Of a DNA stretch of 64,000 bases, positions 44,370-52,612 are shown in pieces (position 1 is the first letter of the stretch; every line of letters starts with the position of its first letter). Source of the stretch: Candidatus Epulonipiscium viviparus (GTDB lineage Bacteria; Bacillota; Clostridia; Lachnospirales; Cellulosilyticaceae); the NCBI RefSeq assembly GCF_030708075.1, contig NZ_CP117982.1, positions 1,410,528-1,474,527 of the forward strand, in the 5' to 3' direction. Both the position numbers and the translations under genes were made by a program. A model generated the notes under the pieces. It saw nothing but the letters and a program-made list of their open reading frames with translations. It was not told where the DNA came from and made no database searches.

Positions 44370-44409
44370 AAAAAAAGCCACGCAAGGAAACTGTGAAGCA
44401 TCCTGGTGG
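44370..44409 (-). terminator. Possible attenuating terminator inside the corrinoid cluster
   Basis: On the minus strand, CCAC and AGGA arms (44406-44409 and 44401-44404 with 44378-44381 and 44385-44388) form an interrupted 8-bp stem followed by C and seven T residues. It sits between the MtaA-like and CobW genes. It would give high expression of carrier and transferase and lower expression of the activation genes. Confidence 0.6.
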
Positions 44410-44426
44410 TTAATTAAAAAAATATA

Positions 44427-45779
44427 TTACATCGCAGTATTAATTGCTTGATCAAGCTCTTCTTTGCTTGGAATTATAGAAGAAAACTTAAGCTGGCCAT
44501 TGATATAGATACAAGGAAGGTTTGTAACACCCATTTTTACGCAGCGTGCAATATTTTCTTTTTGAGTGAATTTATATTCTACAACATCTATTGCGTCGCC
44601 AAATGCAGCTTTAGCATTGTTAACTGCCGCCATCATATAGGTACAAGCTGCACAGGTTAGAGAATCTAGCGTAAAGACTTCTATGAGTGGTTTTGTGAGC
44701 GCTCCATAGTCTGGTAGATCGACGTGGATATCTTCTTGAACTGCAACATAATCTTTTAATGCTTCTCGCATTTCGTCCATTTGTGAAATTGCTTGAGCGA
44801 TACCAATGCTGTTTTCTATAGGTACGTCATATGGCATATCACAGCCTGGAGCGATGATTAAATTGGTCTTGTTTTCTATTTTGTCGACAAGATCGATGAC
44901 ATATTTCATGTTATCTTGTTGAGTACCGTGAAGCATAACAGATGTTAGAGGAATATTTCCACCAATAGCTATATTGTAGGAGTCTGTGATCTTTTTGGCT
45001 GCAACAAGGTTGACATTTTCATCTACAGAAATAGAATCTGGCTTGGTTTCGCACATCACAGCTATATTTCGGGTCGCATTACCGCAAACAAAGAATGAGC
45101 TATATACGCCAAGTTCTCGGATATAAGCAAATAATTTGCTAAATGGATCGTGCAAAAACTCCTGGAAGTGTTCTGCTGAAATTTGAGATACAAGAGGGTC
45201 AACAACAGCAATAACGTCCATGCCAGCATCAACATACATTTTTGTCATGGCTTTAGCAACGAATAGACAAAACTCTAATAATTTTTTTACATAGTCTTCG
45301 TCATCGTATAGATCCATAAAAATATCATTGCCACGAAGATGCGATGCGAGAGTAAACGGACCACAAATCAGGCCATATAAAGCTGTAGTATCGCCAACCT
45401 GCTCTTTGAGTGATTTCATAACATCGAGAACCATTGGAAGTCTACCATCTTCTGGTCCAGGAATGTTGCATGTGCAAGGGATGATGTTTTCGGATCCTTC
45501 AAGTGGGTGAGTTTTTACAGAAGGAGGACCGTCTTTGGCCCAGACCAATTCGCAACCAAGAATTTCAGCTTCCAATTGAAGGTCGAAAACTACTGGCTGA
45601 CCATCTGGTTTATAGAGCTTATTTACTTCTAATAAAGAAGCAAGCAATTTGTCTTTGTCTTTGAGAACTGTTTCGGCATCATATCCCAAAAGCTTGCCAG
45701 CATGAACCCCTGCAAAAGGAACCCAAGGTAATCTGTCAGTTTTTTTATGCTCTAAAACATCAAATAAAATTTGTTTCAA
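44427..45779 (-). CDS. MtaA/uroporphyrinogen-decarboxylase-like methyltransferase with thioredoxin-like tail
   Basis: 450 aa. Residues 1 to about 345 form a URO-D-type barrel as in methylcobamide methyltransferases (RLPWVPFAGVHAGKLLG, GLICGPFTLASHL, IAVVDPLVSQIS, IAPGCDMPYDVP). In MtaA-type enzymes zinc is held by H-x-C and a later Cys; here the first motif reads FVCGN, so the His is Phe, while both Cys remain. About 80 C-terminal residues form a thioredoxin/glutaredoxin-like domain with a CAAC redox pair (LTCAACTYMM) and the cis-Pro loop TNLPCIYING. The start is TTG 45779, eight bases after GGAGG. It is 21 bases after the corrinoid protein gene, its probable partner. The methyl acceptor is unknown. 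Confidence 0.82.
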   Translation of the reverse strand: MKQILFDVLEHKKTDRLPWVPFAGVHAGKLLGYDAETVLKDKDKLLASLLEVNKLYKPDGQPVVFDLQLEAEILGCELVWAKDGPPSVKTHPLEGSENIIPCTCNIPGPEDGRLPMVLDVMKSLKEQVGDTTALYGLICGPFTLASHLRGNDIFMDLYDDEDYVKKLLEFCLFVAKAMTKMYVDAGMDVIAVVDPLVSQISAEHFQEFLHDPFSKLFAYIRELGVYSSFFVCGNATRNIAVMCETKPDSISVDENVNLVAAKKITDSYNIAIGGNIPLTSVMLHGTQQDNMKYVIDLVDKIENKTNLIIAPGCDMPYDVPIENSIGIAQAISQMDEMREALKDYVAVQEDIHVDLPDYGALTKPLIEVFTLDSLTCAACTYMMAAVNNAKAAFGDAIDVVEYKFTQKENIARCVKMGVTNLPCIYINGQLKFSSIIPSKEELDQAINTAM

Positions 45780-45800
45780 AATAATTACCTCCTATTAAGT

Positions 45801-46442
45801 TTAGTGACTGCTTACGATTTCTTTTGCTACTTCTGCGGCAGTTGCTGCGTCTGGAGTATAATAGTCAGCATTGACTTTTTTCGCAAATTCTGCAGTAACA
45901 GGAGCGCCACCAATCATAATCTTATATTTGTTACGAACACCGCGATCTTCCATTTCTTTAATTATTTCACCAGTTGCTTCCATAGTAGTAGTAAGAAGCG
46001 ATGACATGCAAATGATTTGTGCGTTATTTTGTTCAGCAAGCTCGAGGAATTTGTCGGTGGATACGTCAACACCAGCGTCTATAACTTCTAGGCCTGCTCC
46101 GCGAAGCATCATCGCAACTAGGTTTTTGCCGATATCATGTAAATCGCCGCGAACTGTTCCTATAACCGCGGTTCCTATTGGCTCAATACCTTGTGCCGCA
46201 AGAAGAGGTTCAAGAATAACTAGGCCAGCGTTTAATGCTCTAGCTGCAACTAAAACTTCAGGAACAAAGATTTCGTTTGCTTTAAATTTTACACCGATTT
46301 CGCCCATTGATTTAAGCATGGCATCATCGAGTATAGTTTTTGGAGGAATTCCCTCATCGATGGCTTGTTGAACTTTTTCTTTTACAGTTTTAGCCTTGCC
46401 TTTTTTTAATGCTTCCGAAATTTCTTCTAATATAATTGACAT
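45801..46442 (-). CDS. Methyltransferase corrinoid protein (MtbC/MttC-like)
   Basis: 213 aa. The N-terminal four-helix cap (EISEALKKGKAKTVKEKVQQ, EIFVPEVLVAARALNAGL) is followed by a Rossmann-type B12 domain with the lower-ligand motif GDLHDIGKNLV, where His coordinates cobalt, then MSSLLTTTM and MIGGAPVT. It carries methyl groups between a donor-specific methyltransferase and the MtaA-like enzyme downstream. It is the first gene of the cluster, with a GGAGG site. No substrate-specific methyltransferase (MtaB, MttB, MtbB type) is adjacent. No cobalamin riboswitch is visible in front. Confidence 0.93.
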   Translation of the reverse strand: MSIILEEISEALKKGKAKTVKEKVQQAIDEGIPPKTILDDAMLKSMGEIGVKFKANEIFVPEVLVAARALNAGLVILEPLLAAQGIEPIGTAVIGTVRGDLHDIGKNLVAMMLRGAGLEVIDAGVDVSTDKFLELAEQNNAQIICMSSLLTTTMEATGEIIKEMEDRGVRNKYKIMIGGAPVTAEFAKKVNADYYTPDAATAAEVAKEIVSSH

Positions 46443-46629
46443 ATTTTCGCCTCCATAATGATTATATTAAATAAATGTGTTATAACATAACTTTATTCTA
46501 ACAAATATGTTAGCTGTATTCTTTAAAATTTTTTGAATATTTTTAATTTTTTTATGGTTTTTGAAATTGGTTGATGCATTGAATATTTTACACTAAAAAT
46601 GACTATTTCTAGCAACCACATATATTCAA

Positions 46630-46656
46630 TTATACTCAAAGTATAACCTTTTTTTT
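46630..46656 (+). terminator. AT-rich hairpin with T-run in the corrinoid/division intergenic region
   Basis: TTATACT, CAA and AGTATAA form a 7-bp stem (46630-46636 with 46640-46646) followed by CC and eight T residues. The stem is weak, and no plus-strand gene ends upstream, so it may instead be a leader structure. A 10-bp palindrome TGTTATAACA also lies near 46478, 35 bases before the corrinoid gene. Otherwise this 397-base gap is plain AT-rich DNA without mraZ, a riboswitch or an ORF of note. Confidence 0.4.
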
Positions 46657-46748
46657 ATTATAATATGTAAACTGAAAAATTTTATGGATAATTTTATCTT
46701 TTGTCGATAGATTATGGGGATATTTTGGTAATCTTTGGCTAAAGCCCC

Positions 46749-46776
46749 TTGATTAAATAGTTAAAATATGTAAAAT
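46749..46776 (+). promoter_or_regulatory. Candidate promoter of the division/wall cluster
   Basis: TTGATT (46749-46754), a 16-base spacer and TAAAAT (46771-46776) lie 63 bases before the rsmH start. The match is 4/6 and 5/6 to the sigma-A consensus. Confidence 0.55.
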
Positions 46777-46839
46777 ATTAAAAAGATAAGAAATATAACC
46801 TCGATAAATTTTTGAGGACAAATGAAAAGGGATCATAAA

Positions 46840-47775
46840 ATGGAATTTAATCATATATCAGTACTTTTAAATGAATGCATTGAAGGGCTTAATATCAAGA
46901 CGAACGGAATTTATGTAGATGGAACATTGGGCGGCGCGGGGCATGCGACAGAAATTTGTAGGCATTTGAATTCTGAGGGTACGCTTGTTGGGATTGATCA
47001 AGATGCTATAGCAATTGCAACAGCAGAAGCTAGGTTGGCAGAAGCCGCAAATAGAGTTTTGGTTATCAAGAATAATTTTGCAAACGTAGATGCAGTTTTA
47101 GAGGAGCTGGAGATCGACAAAATAGATGGAATGCTGCTAGATTTGGGAGTTTCGTCGTATCAGTTGGATGAAGCAGAGCGAGGATTTTCGTATATGAGAG
47201 ATGCGAAATTGGATATGAGAATGAATCAGGATGCAAAATTTAGTGCATTTGATGTGGTAAACTCATATACAGAAGACGAATTGGCTGTAGTAATAAAAAA
47301 TTTTGGCGAAGAAAAGTGGGCAAGGCGGATAGCAAAATTTATTGTCGAAGCGAGGGCAAGCTCAAGTATCGATACAACATACGAATTGGTCGAAATAATT
47401 AAGAAGGCCATTCCAAAGGCTGCAAGACTAGAAGGAGGGCATCCGGCAAAGCGAACATTTCAAGCAATAAGAATAGAAGTAAATAAAGAGATCGACATCA
47501 TTGCACCAGCGATTAAAGAGATTGTTGCGCATCTTAATGTGGGAGGCAGGCTGGCCATCATCACGTTTCATTCATTGGAAGATAGAATAGTAAAGCATAC
47601 GTTTAGGGAATTAGAAAATCCTTGCACATGCCCGTCGAATTTTCCGATATGCGTGTGTAATAAAAAGAGTCAGGTGAAGGTAATAACGAAGAAACCCATT
47701 TTGCCATCAGAGCAAGAGTTGGAGAACAATTCGCGATCTAAAAGTGCCAAGTTGAGAATTGTAGAAAAAATTTGA
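46840..47775 (+). CDS. rsmH: 16S rRNA (cytosine-1402 N4)-methyltransferase
   Basis: Known earlier as MraW; methylates C1402 of 16S rRNA with SAM. The 311-aa protein starts [16 protein letters not shown], with the SAM site [12 protein letters not shown], then [38 protein letters not shown] and [16 protein letters not shown] 46840 has an AAGGGA site and gives the usual N-terminus; ATG 46822, after GAGG, is a possible alternative six residues longer. It opens the division cluster; the usual mraZ in front is missing. Confidence 0.95.
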   Translation: MEFNHISVLLNECIEGLNIKTNGIYVDGTLGGAGHATEICRHLNSEGTLVGIDQDAIAIATAEARLAEAANRVLVIKNNFANVDAVLEELEIDKIDGMLLDLGVSSYQLDEAERGFSYMRDAKLDMRMNQDAKFSAFDVVNSYTEDELAVVIKNFGEEKWARRIAKFIVEARASSSIDTTYELVEIIKKAIPKAARLEGGHPAKRTFQAIRIEVNKEIDIIAPAIKEIVAHLNVGGRLAIITFHSLEDRIVKHTFRELENPCTCPSNFPICVCNKKSQVKVITKKPILPSEQELENNSRSKSAKLRIVEKI

Positions 47776-47945
47776 ATTATGTATGTTGTAACAGAAAATT
47801 TGAGAAATGCTGTAATAAAAAGTATTGCAAAAGTGGATGCATCTGTGATAAAATGAGGAGTACTAGCAGCAGATGCTGAGAATACCGATGCAACGGAAGC
47901 TGCGACTGCAACTGCACCAGCAGCCAAGGTCGTAACTGCATCAGC

Positions 47946-47983
47946 AACATGTAAGATTTGGCAAAGTAACATGTAAGATTTGG
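47946..47983 (+). repeat. Tandem 16-bp repeat before ftsL
   Basis: AACATGTAAGATTTGG occurs exactly twice (47946-47961 and 47968-47983) with a 22-base period, directly before the ftsL ribosome site. The rest of the 223-base gap after rsmH holds a 25-codon ORF at 47779 without a ribosome site. It is followed in the same frame, after a TGA, by an Ala/Thr-rich open stretch, possibly a decayed reading frame. Confidence 0.6.
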
Positions 47984-47998
47984 TAAATGGAGGACAAC

Positions 47999-48373
47999 AT
48001 GGAGAGGTATAACTTGAAAAATTACCAGAGAGTACAGTTATCTCCGGCGAAGCAACCAAAACGCAAGAGGCGGATTAATTCTAATATTGTTGTAAGTATA
48101 GTATGTGGAGCGGCTGTGTTTTTAAGCTCTTTTGCCTACATCGATTTGAATGCGACGCTCATACAGGAACAACACGATTTGAGAGCTATCAATGTAGCTT
48201 GGCAACAACAACAAAGTAAGCTGAATGAATTGACATCAGAGTTGGCGAAATCATATAACTTGGACATAATTGAGGACAAGGCTATCAACGAACTTTCTAT
48301 GCACAAACCTATGGCGCATCAAATAGTCTACATAGACATAAAGGAAGAAAGTTTTGTGACGTATGCAAAATAA
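47999..48373 (+). CDS. ftsL: Cell division protein FtsL-like
   Basis: A small bitopic membrane protein (124 aa) of the division complex. A basic cytoplasmic tail (KQPKRKRRINS) and one membrane helix (about residues 30-50) are followed by an extracellular coiled coil (IQEQHDLRAINVAWQQQQSKLNELTSELA). It is assigned mainly by layout and by lying between rsmH and pbpB, the standard place. ATG 47999, five bases after GGAGG, is preferred to ATG 47987. The end overlaps pbpB by 11 bases. Confidence 0.8.
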   Translation: MERYNLKNYQRVQLSPAKQPKRKRRINSNIVVSIVCGAAVFLSSFAYIDLNATLIQEQHDLRAINVAWQQQQSKLNELTSELAKSYNLDIIEDKAINELSMHKPMAHQIVYIDIKEESFVTYAK

Positions 48374-50543
48374 AAACAAGCTGATGTCGATTTCAGAAAG
48401 GCCGGAGACTCCCAAAAAACGATGGGTGAGGGTGAGAAATCGAGTATTGATGTTGTTGCTAGGATATATGAGTGTGTTGAGTTTATTGCTAGTGAAGATG
48501 CTGTTCATTTGGTTTAATGATAATGAAAAATATGAGTTAGCAGTTTTGGAGAGGCTGGGCACTAGAGACATAATACTAGAGCCGCTGCGAGGAAGTATAT
48601 TGGATAAAAATCACAAAACATTGGCTATCAGTCAAATCGCATATGATGTAATTTTGGACCCTAAAACATTGATAGAAAGTGTTTCAGAAGAAGCCAGAGC
48701 ATATACAGTAGCGGAGCTTGCTGCGTTTTCGGGAAAATCGATAGCAGAAGTCGAAGGGGTAATAAATTTAAATCCGACTACTCGGTATAGATTATTTATG
48801 AAAAATATTTCGATTGATGACAAGGACAAGCTAGTGAACTTGGGTTTGAGTGCTGTTAGCTATGTGCAATCTGCAATGAGAATTTATCCAAAGCATGATT
48901 TCGCATCGGCAATGATTGGCTTTTATAATGGAGAAAATGGTCAATATGGATTAGAGCAGTTTTATAATTCGTATTTGAAAGGTGAAGAAGGACGCATTTT
49001 TACTAATATGACAAATGGCGAATTGCTAACGAGCAAGACGGTTCCCGCGGTGAATGGCTCAAGTTTGGTGTTGACAGTAGATGAAGCAATACAGCAAACG
49101 GTACAAAGGGTGATGAACGATTTTGTAAAAAGGTCGGATCCTGTTGGAGCGTCGGCAATAGTTATGAATCCAAATACGGGTGAGATATACGCAATGTATT
49201 CGTATCCATCGTTTGATCCAAATACGTATGGTAATTTACAAGCGCAGTTGGGTCTAAAATGGGACGAGATGACAGGTGAGCAAAAGTCTGTTGCTTTGCA
49301 GACAGCGTGGCGAAATTATAATATTCAGCATATTTATGAACCGGGTTCTACGTTTAAGCCGTTAATGGTAGCTGCAGCTATAGATACAGGATATTTGATC
49401 CCAGAGAAATTTAGAGCAAATTGTACGGGGTCGATAAATGTGGCAGGGACAACCATTAAGTGTTGGTACGCACCGGGACATGGAATTCAGACTGTCGAGC
49501 AGGTGTTGGCAAATTCTTGTAATCCGGGAGTAATTGAGATCGCAAACTTGGTGCCCAACGATGTATTTCACAAGTACATGCTGGAGTATGGGCTTTTAGA
49601 AAAGACGGGAATAGACCTTGCCGGAGAGAGAACAGGAATCATTCATAGCTTAGAAAATTTTGGACCATTGCAAAAGGCAACGTCATCGATGGGACAAACC
49701 TTTGAGCTAACTCCGATGCAATTGTTAACGGGATTTGTAAGTGTGATTAATGGCGGATATCTTGTGGAACCGTATGTGGTATCGCATATTATAGATTCTG
49801 CAGGAAGTATTATATATACAAAAACTCCGAGAGTAAAGCGACAAGTAATTTCTACAGAAACGTCGAAGCTACTAACTGCAGATATGGAGACTGTTATTAC
49901 TGCGGGGACTGGCGGATTTGCTGCGGTGCCCGGATATAGAATTGGTGGAAAGACGGGAACGGCAGAGAAAGGCTATCCGCGTGATGGGGAGACAGAAATA
50001 TTGTCGTTTGTGGGGTATACACCAATAGAGAAGCCAGAGATTGTTGCGATGGTATTGATTGATGAGGCAGAGTACGAAGAAATTGGTGGCTCCGCATTGG
50101 CATTTAGTACTATAATGAAAGAAATTTTGCCGTCGTTCGAAATTTTCGGAACAGATACAAAACGTACCCAGGCGCGCTTGGCTGAAGTGCCAAATATTAA
50201 AGGAATGGATATTTATACTGCAATAGAAACAATAAACGCTTTGGAATTAGATATCAGTACAAAAGGTGGAGGAAACATTGTTGAAGAGCAATATCCGGCG
50301 CCAGGAATTTTGCTTCCGATAAGCGCAAATGTAACGTTGTATTTGAAAACGAAGAAGACACAAAATCTTGTAAATGTGCCAAATGTAGTTGGTTTGTATC
50401 CTGAAGATGCGGAGAGAATGCTAGGAAACGCGTTGTATTTGGAAATACATGGGAAAGAAGATACAAAAATTTTGAATCAGATACCGCCTGAAGGAACAAT
50501 AATAGATAGGAATTCTAAGATTATTGTGAAAACAGGCAACTAA
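48363..50543 (+). CDS. pbpB: Penicillin-binding protein 2B-like transpeptidase with PASTA domains
   Basis: Class B PBP (726 aa), the division transpeptidase that crosslinks septal peptidoglycan. One N-terminal membrane helix (about residues 28-50) is followed by the PBP dimer domain. The transpeptidase domain has SxxK in EPGSTFKPL, SxN in ANSCNPG and KTG in GGKTGTAEKG. Two C-terminal PASTA domains follow (VPNIKGMDIYTAIETIN, VPNVVGLYPEDAERML). It overlaps ftsL by 11 bases; its ribosome site is not obvious, so translation may depend on coupling. The order ftsL-pbpB-spoVD-murE is as in Bacillus. Confidence 0.9.
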   Translation: MQNKNKLMSISERPETPKKRWVRVRNRVLMLLLGYMSVLSLLLVKMLFIWFNDNEKYELAVLERLGTRDIILEPLRGSILDKNHKTLAISQIAYDVILDPKTLIESVSEEARAYTVAELAAFSGKSIAEVEGVINLNPTTRYRLFMKNISIDDKDKLVNLGLSAVSYVQSAMRIYPKHDFASAMIGFYNGENGQYGLEQFYNSYLKGEEGRIFTNMTNGELLTSKTVPAVNGSSLVLTVDEAIQQTVQRVMNDFVKRSDPVGASAIVMNPNTGEIYAMYSYPSFDPNTYGNLQAQLGLKWDEMTGEQKSVALQTAWRNYNIQHIYEPGSTFKPLMVAAAIDTGYLIPEKFRANCTGSINVAGTTIKCWYAPGHGIQTVEQVLANSCNPGVIEIANLVPNDVFHKYMLEYGLLEKTGIDLAGERTGIIHSLENFGPLQKATSSMGQTFELTPMQLLTGFVSVINGGYLVEPYVVSHIIDSAGSIIYTKTPRVKRQVISTETSKLLTADMETVITAGTGGFAAVPGYRIGGKTGTAEKGYPRDGETEILSFVGYTPIEKPEIVAMVLIDEAEYEEIGGSALAFSTIMKEILPSFEIFGTDTKRTQARLAEVPNIKGMDIYTAIETINALELDISTKGGGNIVEEQYPAPGILLPISANVTLYLKTKKTQNLVNVPNVVGLYPEDAERMLGNALYLEIHGKEDTKILNQIPPEGTIIDRNSKIIVKTGN

Positions 50544-50548
50544 TATTT

Positions 50549-50576
50549 AACTGCTGCGAGAATCTTGGCAGCAGTT
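50549..50576 (+). other. Perfect hairpin between pbpB and spoVD
   Basis: AACTGCTGC and GCAGCAGTT form a perfect 9-bp stem (50549-50557 with 50568-50576) around a ten-base loop. No T-run follows, so it is more likely an RNA processing or stability element than a terminator. Confidence 0.65.
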
Positions 50577-50607
50577 GAATAAATAAATATAAGAAAGGAT
50601 AATTACG

Positions 50608-52551
50608 ATGGATAAAACACCTGTTAAGATTAAAAAGAGAATGTTGATATTGCTCTCAATTTTTGTGGGTCTATTTATATTTATGATTACTAGGTTATAT
50701 CATGTGCAAGTGGTCGAAGGCGCAACTTTGCAAGAGCGTGCGTTTGATCAGCATACGCGTGACAGAAATATTACTCCAACTAGGGGCGATATATTGGATG
50801 TAAACGGAAATTTATTGGCAACAAGCGCGTCGGTATTTACGATTGGTGTTGTAAGGGCTCAGGTGGAAGATCCCGAGTATGTGGCATCGGTGCTGGCTGA
50901 GAAACTCGGTAAGGATTATGAAGAAGTCTATAAGAAGGTTACAAAGCATGTTGCCTTTGAACGAATAGCAACTAAGGTAGATAAGGAGCTTGCAGATTCG
51001 ATTAGATTGCTAAACCTACCGGGAGTAAAGGTGGATGGAGATTCGCAAAGATACTATCCATACGAAAATTTGGCAGCGCACGCACTCGGATTTGTAGGAA
51101 AAGATAATCAAGGAATTGTGGGGCTGGAGGTTAAGTATGATGAATATTTGAAAGGCGCTCCGGGAAAAATTTTAATGCAGACTAATGGCAAGGGTGAACG
51201 CGAAGTAAGCGAGGCAGAAATTAGAATAGATCCTATCAACGGTCATGATTTGGTAACCACAATTGATGTTACGCTTCAGCAATATGCGCAACAAGCGATT
51301 GATAGCGTTGTGGCAGAAAAGCAAGCAAAGGGTGGAACTATTGTATTGATGAATCCAAACGATGGAGCGATATATGCAATGGCAAATAGTCCAAGTTTTA
51401 ATTTAAACGACCCATTTACAGTGCAAGATCCAGAGGTCGCGGCAATGTGGTCTACTTTAGACGCGGGTCAAAAACAAACTGAATTGAATGAAATGTGGCG
51501 CAACTTTGCGATAAATGATACATATGAGCCAGGCTCAACATTTAAAATAGTGACTTCTGCAATTGGACTTTCAGAAGGCGTTGTAACCCCAACTACTCCG
51601 TTTGTATGTAATGGATATCATATGGTTGAGGGAGTTAAGATTAAATGTTGGAGAAGTTCAAATCCGCATGGATATCAAACGTTTACTCAGGGTGTACAAA
51701 ACTCTTGTAATCCGGTATTTATGATGGTAGGAGATGCCATTGGAGCCTTAGATTTTTACCAGTATATGGCAGATATGGGCTTAATGAGAAAAACAGGCAT
51801 TGATCTTCCTGGAGAAGCGCGAGGGGTTATGCATAAAGAAGAAAAAATTGGACCTGTGGAGTTAGCAACGATTTCGTTTGGACAATCATTTCAAATTACT
51901 CCGATTCAATTGTTAAGCGCGGCATCGGCAACTATAAATGGTGGAAAGCAAATTATTCCTCACTTTGGAAAATACCTTTTAAATGAAGCAGGACAAATTA
52001 TCAGAGAATTTGATTATACAACTAATAATCAGATTGTGAGCCCAGAAGTAAGCGAACAGATGAAAACTATTTTGGAGAGCGTTGTTGCAGATGGAACCGG
52101 TAACAAGAGCTATATTCCGGGATACAAAATTGGCGGAAAAACTGCAACATCGCAAAAACTGCCTCGCGGTTCCGGAAAATATATAGCATCGTTTTTGGCT
52201 TTTGCACCTGCGGACGACCCCAAAGTGATTGCGATTGTTCTAATTGATGAGCCTAAAGGAGTATACTATGGAGGAACGATTGCGGGGCCAGTTATGAAAG
52301 AAGTATTAGCAAACGCTTTGCCGTATTTGGGAATAGAGCCAAAATACACTAAAAAAGAGCTGACATTATTAGAAACTCAGACTTATACCGTGCCAAAGTT
52401 TGTGGAGCTGAAAATTCAGGAAGCAAAATCTAAGGCATATAGAGATAGCGTAACTCTAGAAATTATTGGCGAGGGAGATACGGTTATAGATCAGTTTCCC
52501 GCAGAGGGCGAAATCATCAACAAGACTAGCAAAATTATTTTATATACCTAA
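50608..52551 (+). CDS. spoVD: SpoVD-like penicillin-binding protein
   Basis: A second class B transpeptidase (647 aa), placed as SpoVD, which makes spore-cortex peptidoglycan. It has one membrane helix (about residues 11-31), a dimer domain (RNITPTRGDILDVNGNLLATS), SxxK in EPGSTFKIV, SxN in QNSCNPV and one C-terminal PASTA domain. The third motif reads GGKTATSQK, so the normally strict KTG is KTA. The ribosome site is AAAGGA. The close paralogue pbpB lies 64 bases upstream. The choice of SpoVD over a second FtsI rests on gene order and the single PASTA. Confidence 0.85.
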   Translation: MDKTPVKIKKRMLILLSIFVGLFIFMITRLYHVQVVEGATLQERAFDQHTRDRNITPTRGDILDVNGNLLATSASVFTIGVVRAQVEDPEYVASVLAEKLGKDYEEVYKKVTKHVAFERIATKVDKELADSIRLLNLPGVKVDGDSQRYYPYENLAAHALGFVGKDNQGIVGLEVKYDEYLKGAPGKILMQTNGKGEREVSEAEIRIDPINGHDLVTTIDVTLQQYAQQAIDSVVAEKQAKGGTIVLMNPNDGAIYAMANSPSFNLNDPFTVQDPEVAAMWSTLDAGQKQTELNEMWRNFAINDTYEPGSTFKIVTSAIGLSEGVVTPTTPFVCNGYHMVEGVKIKCWRSSNPHGYQTFTQGVQNSCNPVFMMVGDAIGALDFYQYMADMGLMRKTGIDLPGEARGVMHKEEKIGPVELATISFGQSFQITPIQLLSAASATINGGKQIIPHFGKYLLNEAGQIIREFDYTTNNQIVSPEVSEQMKTILESVVADGTGNKSYIPGYKIGGKTATSQKLPRGSGKYIASFLAFAPADDPKVIAIVLIDEPKGVYYGGTIAGPVMKEVLANALPYLGIEPKYTKKELTLLETQTYTVPKFVELKIQEAKSKAYRDSVTLEIIGEGDTVIDQFPAEGEIINKTSKIILYT

Positions 52552-52612
52552 TAGGAATAATGTGGTATAATAATGTCGTTCATCGTTAAATCAAAGTAGA
52601 GAGAGGTTTGTT

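Noticed and set aside
46443-46839. Cobalamin riboswitch upstream of the corrinoid operon
   Set aside because: I looked for a B12-box-like sequence and multi-stem core in this 397-base AT-rich gap and found none.
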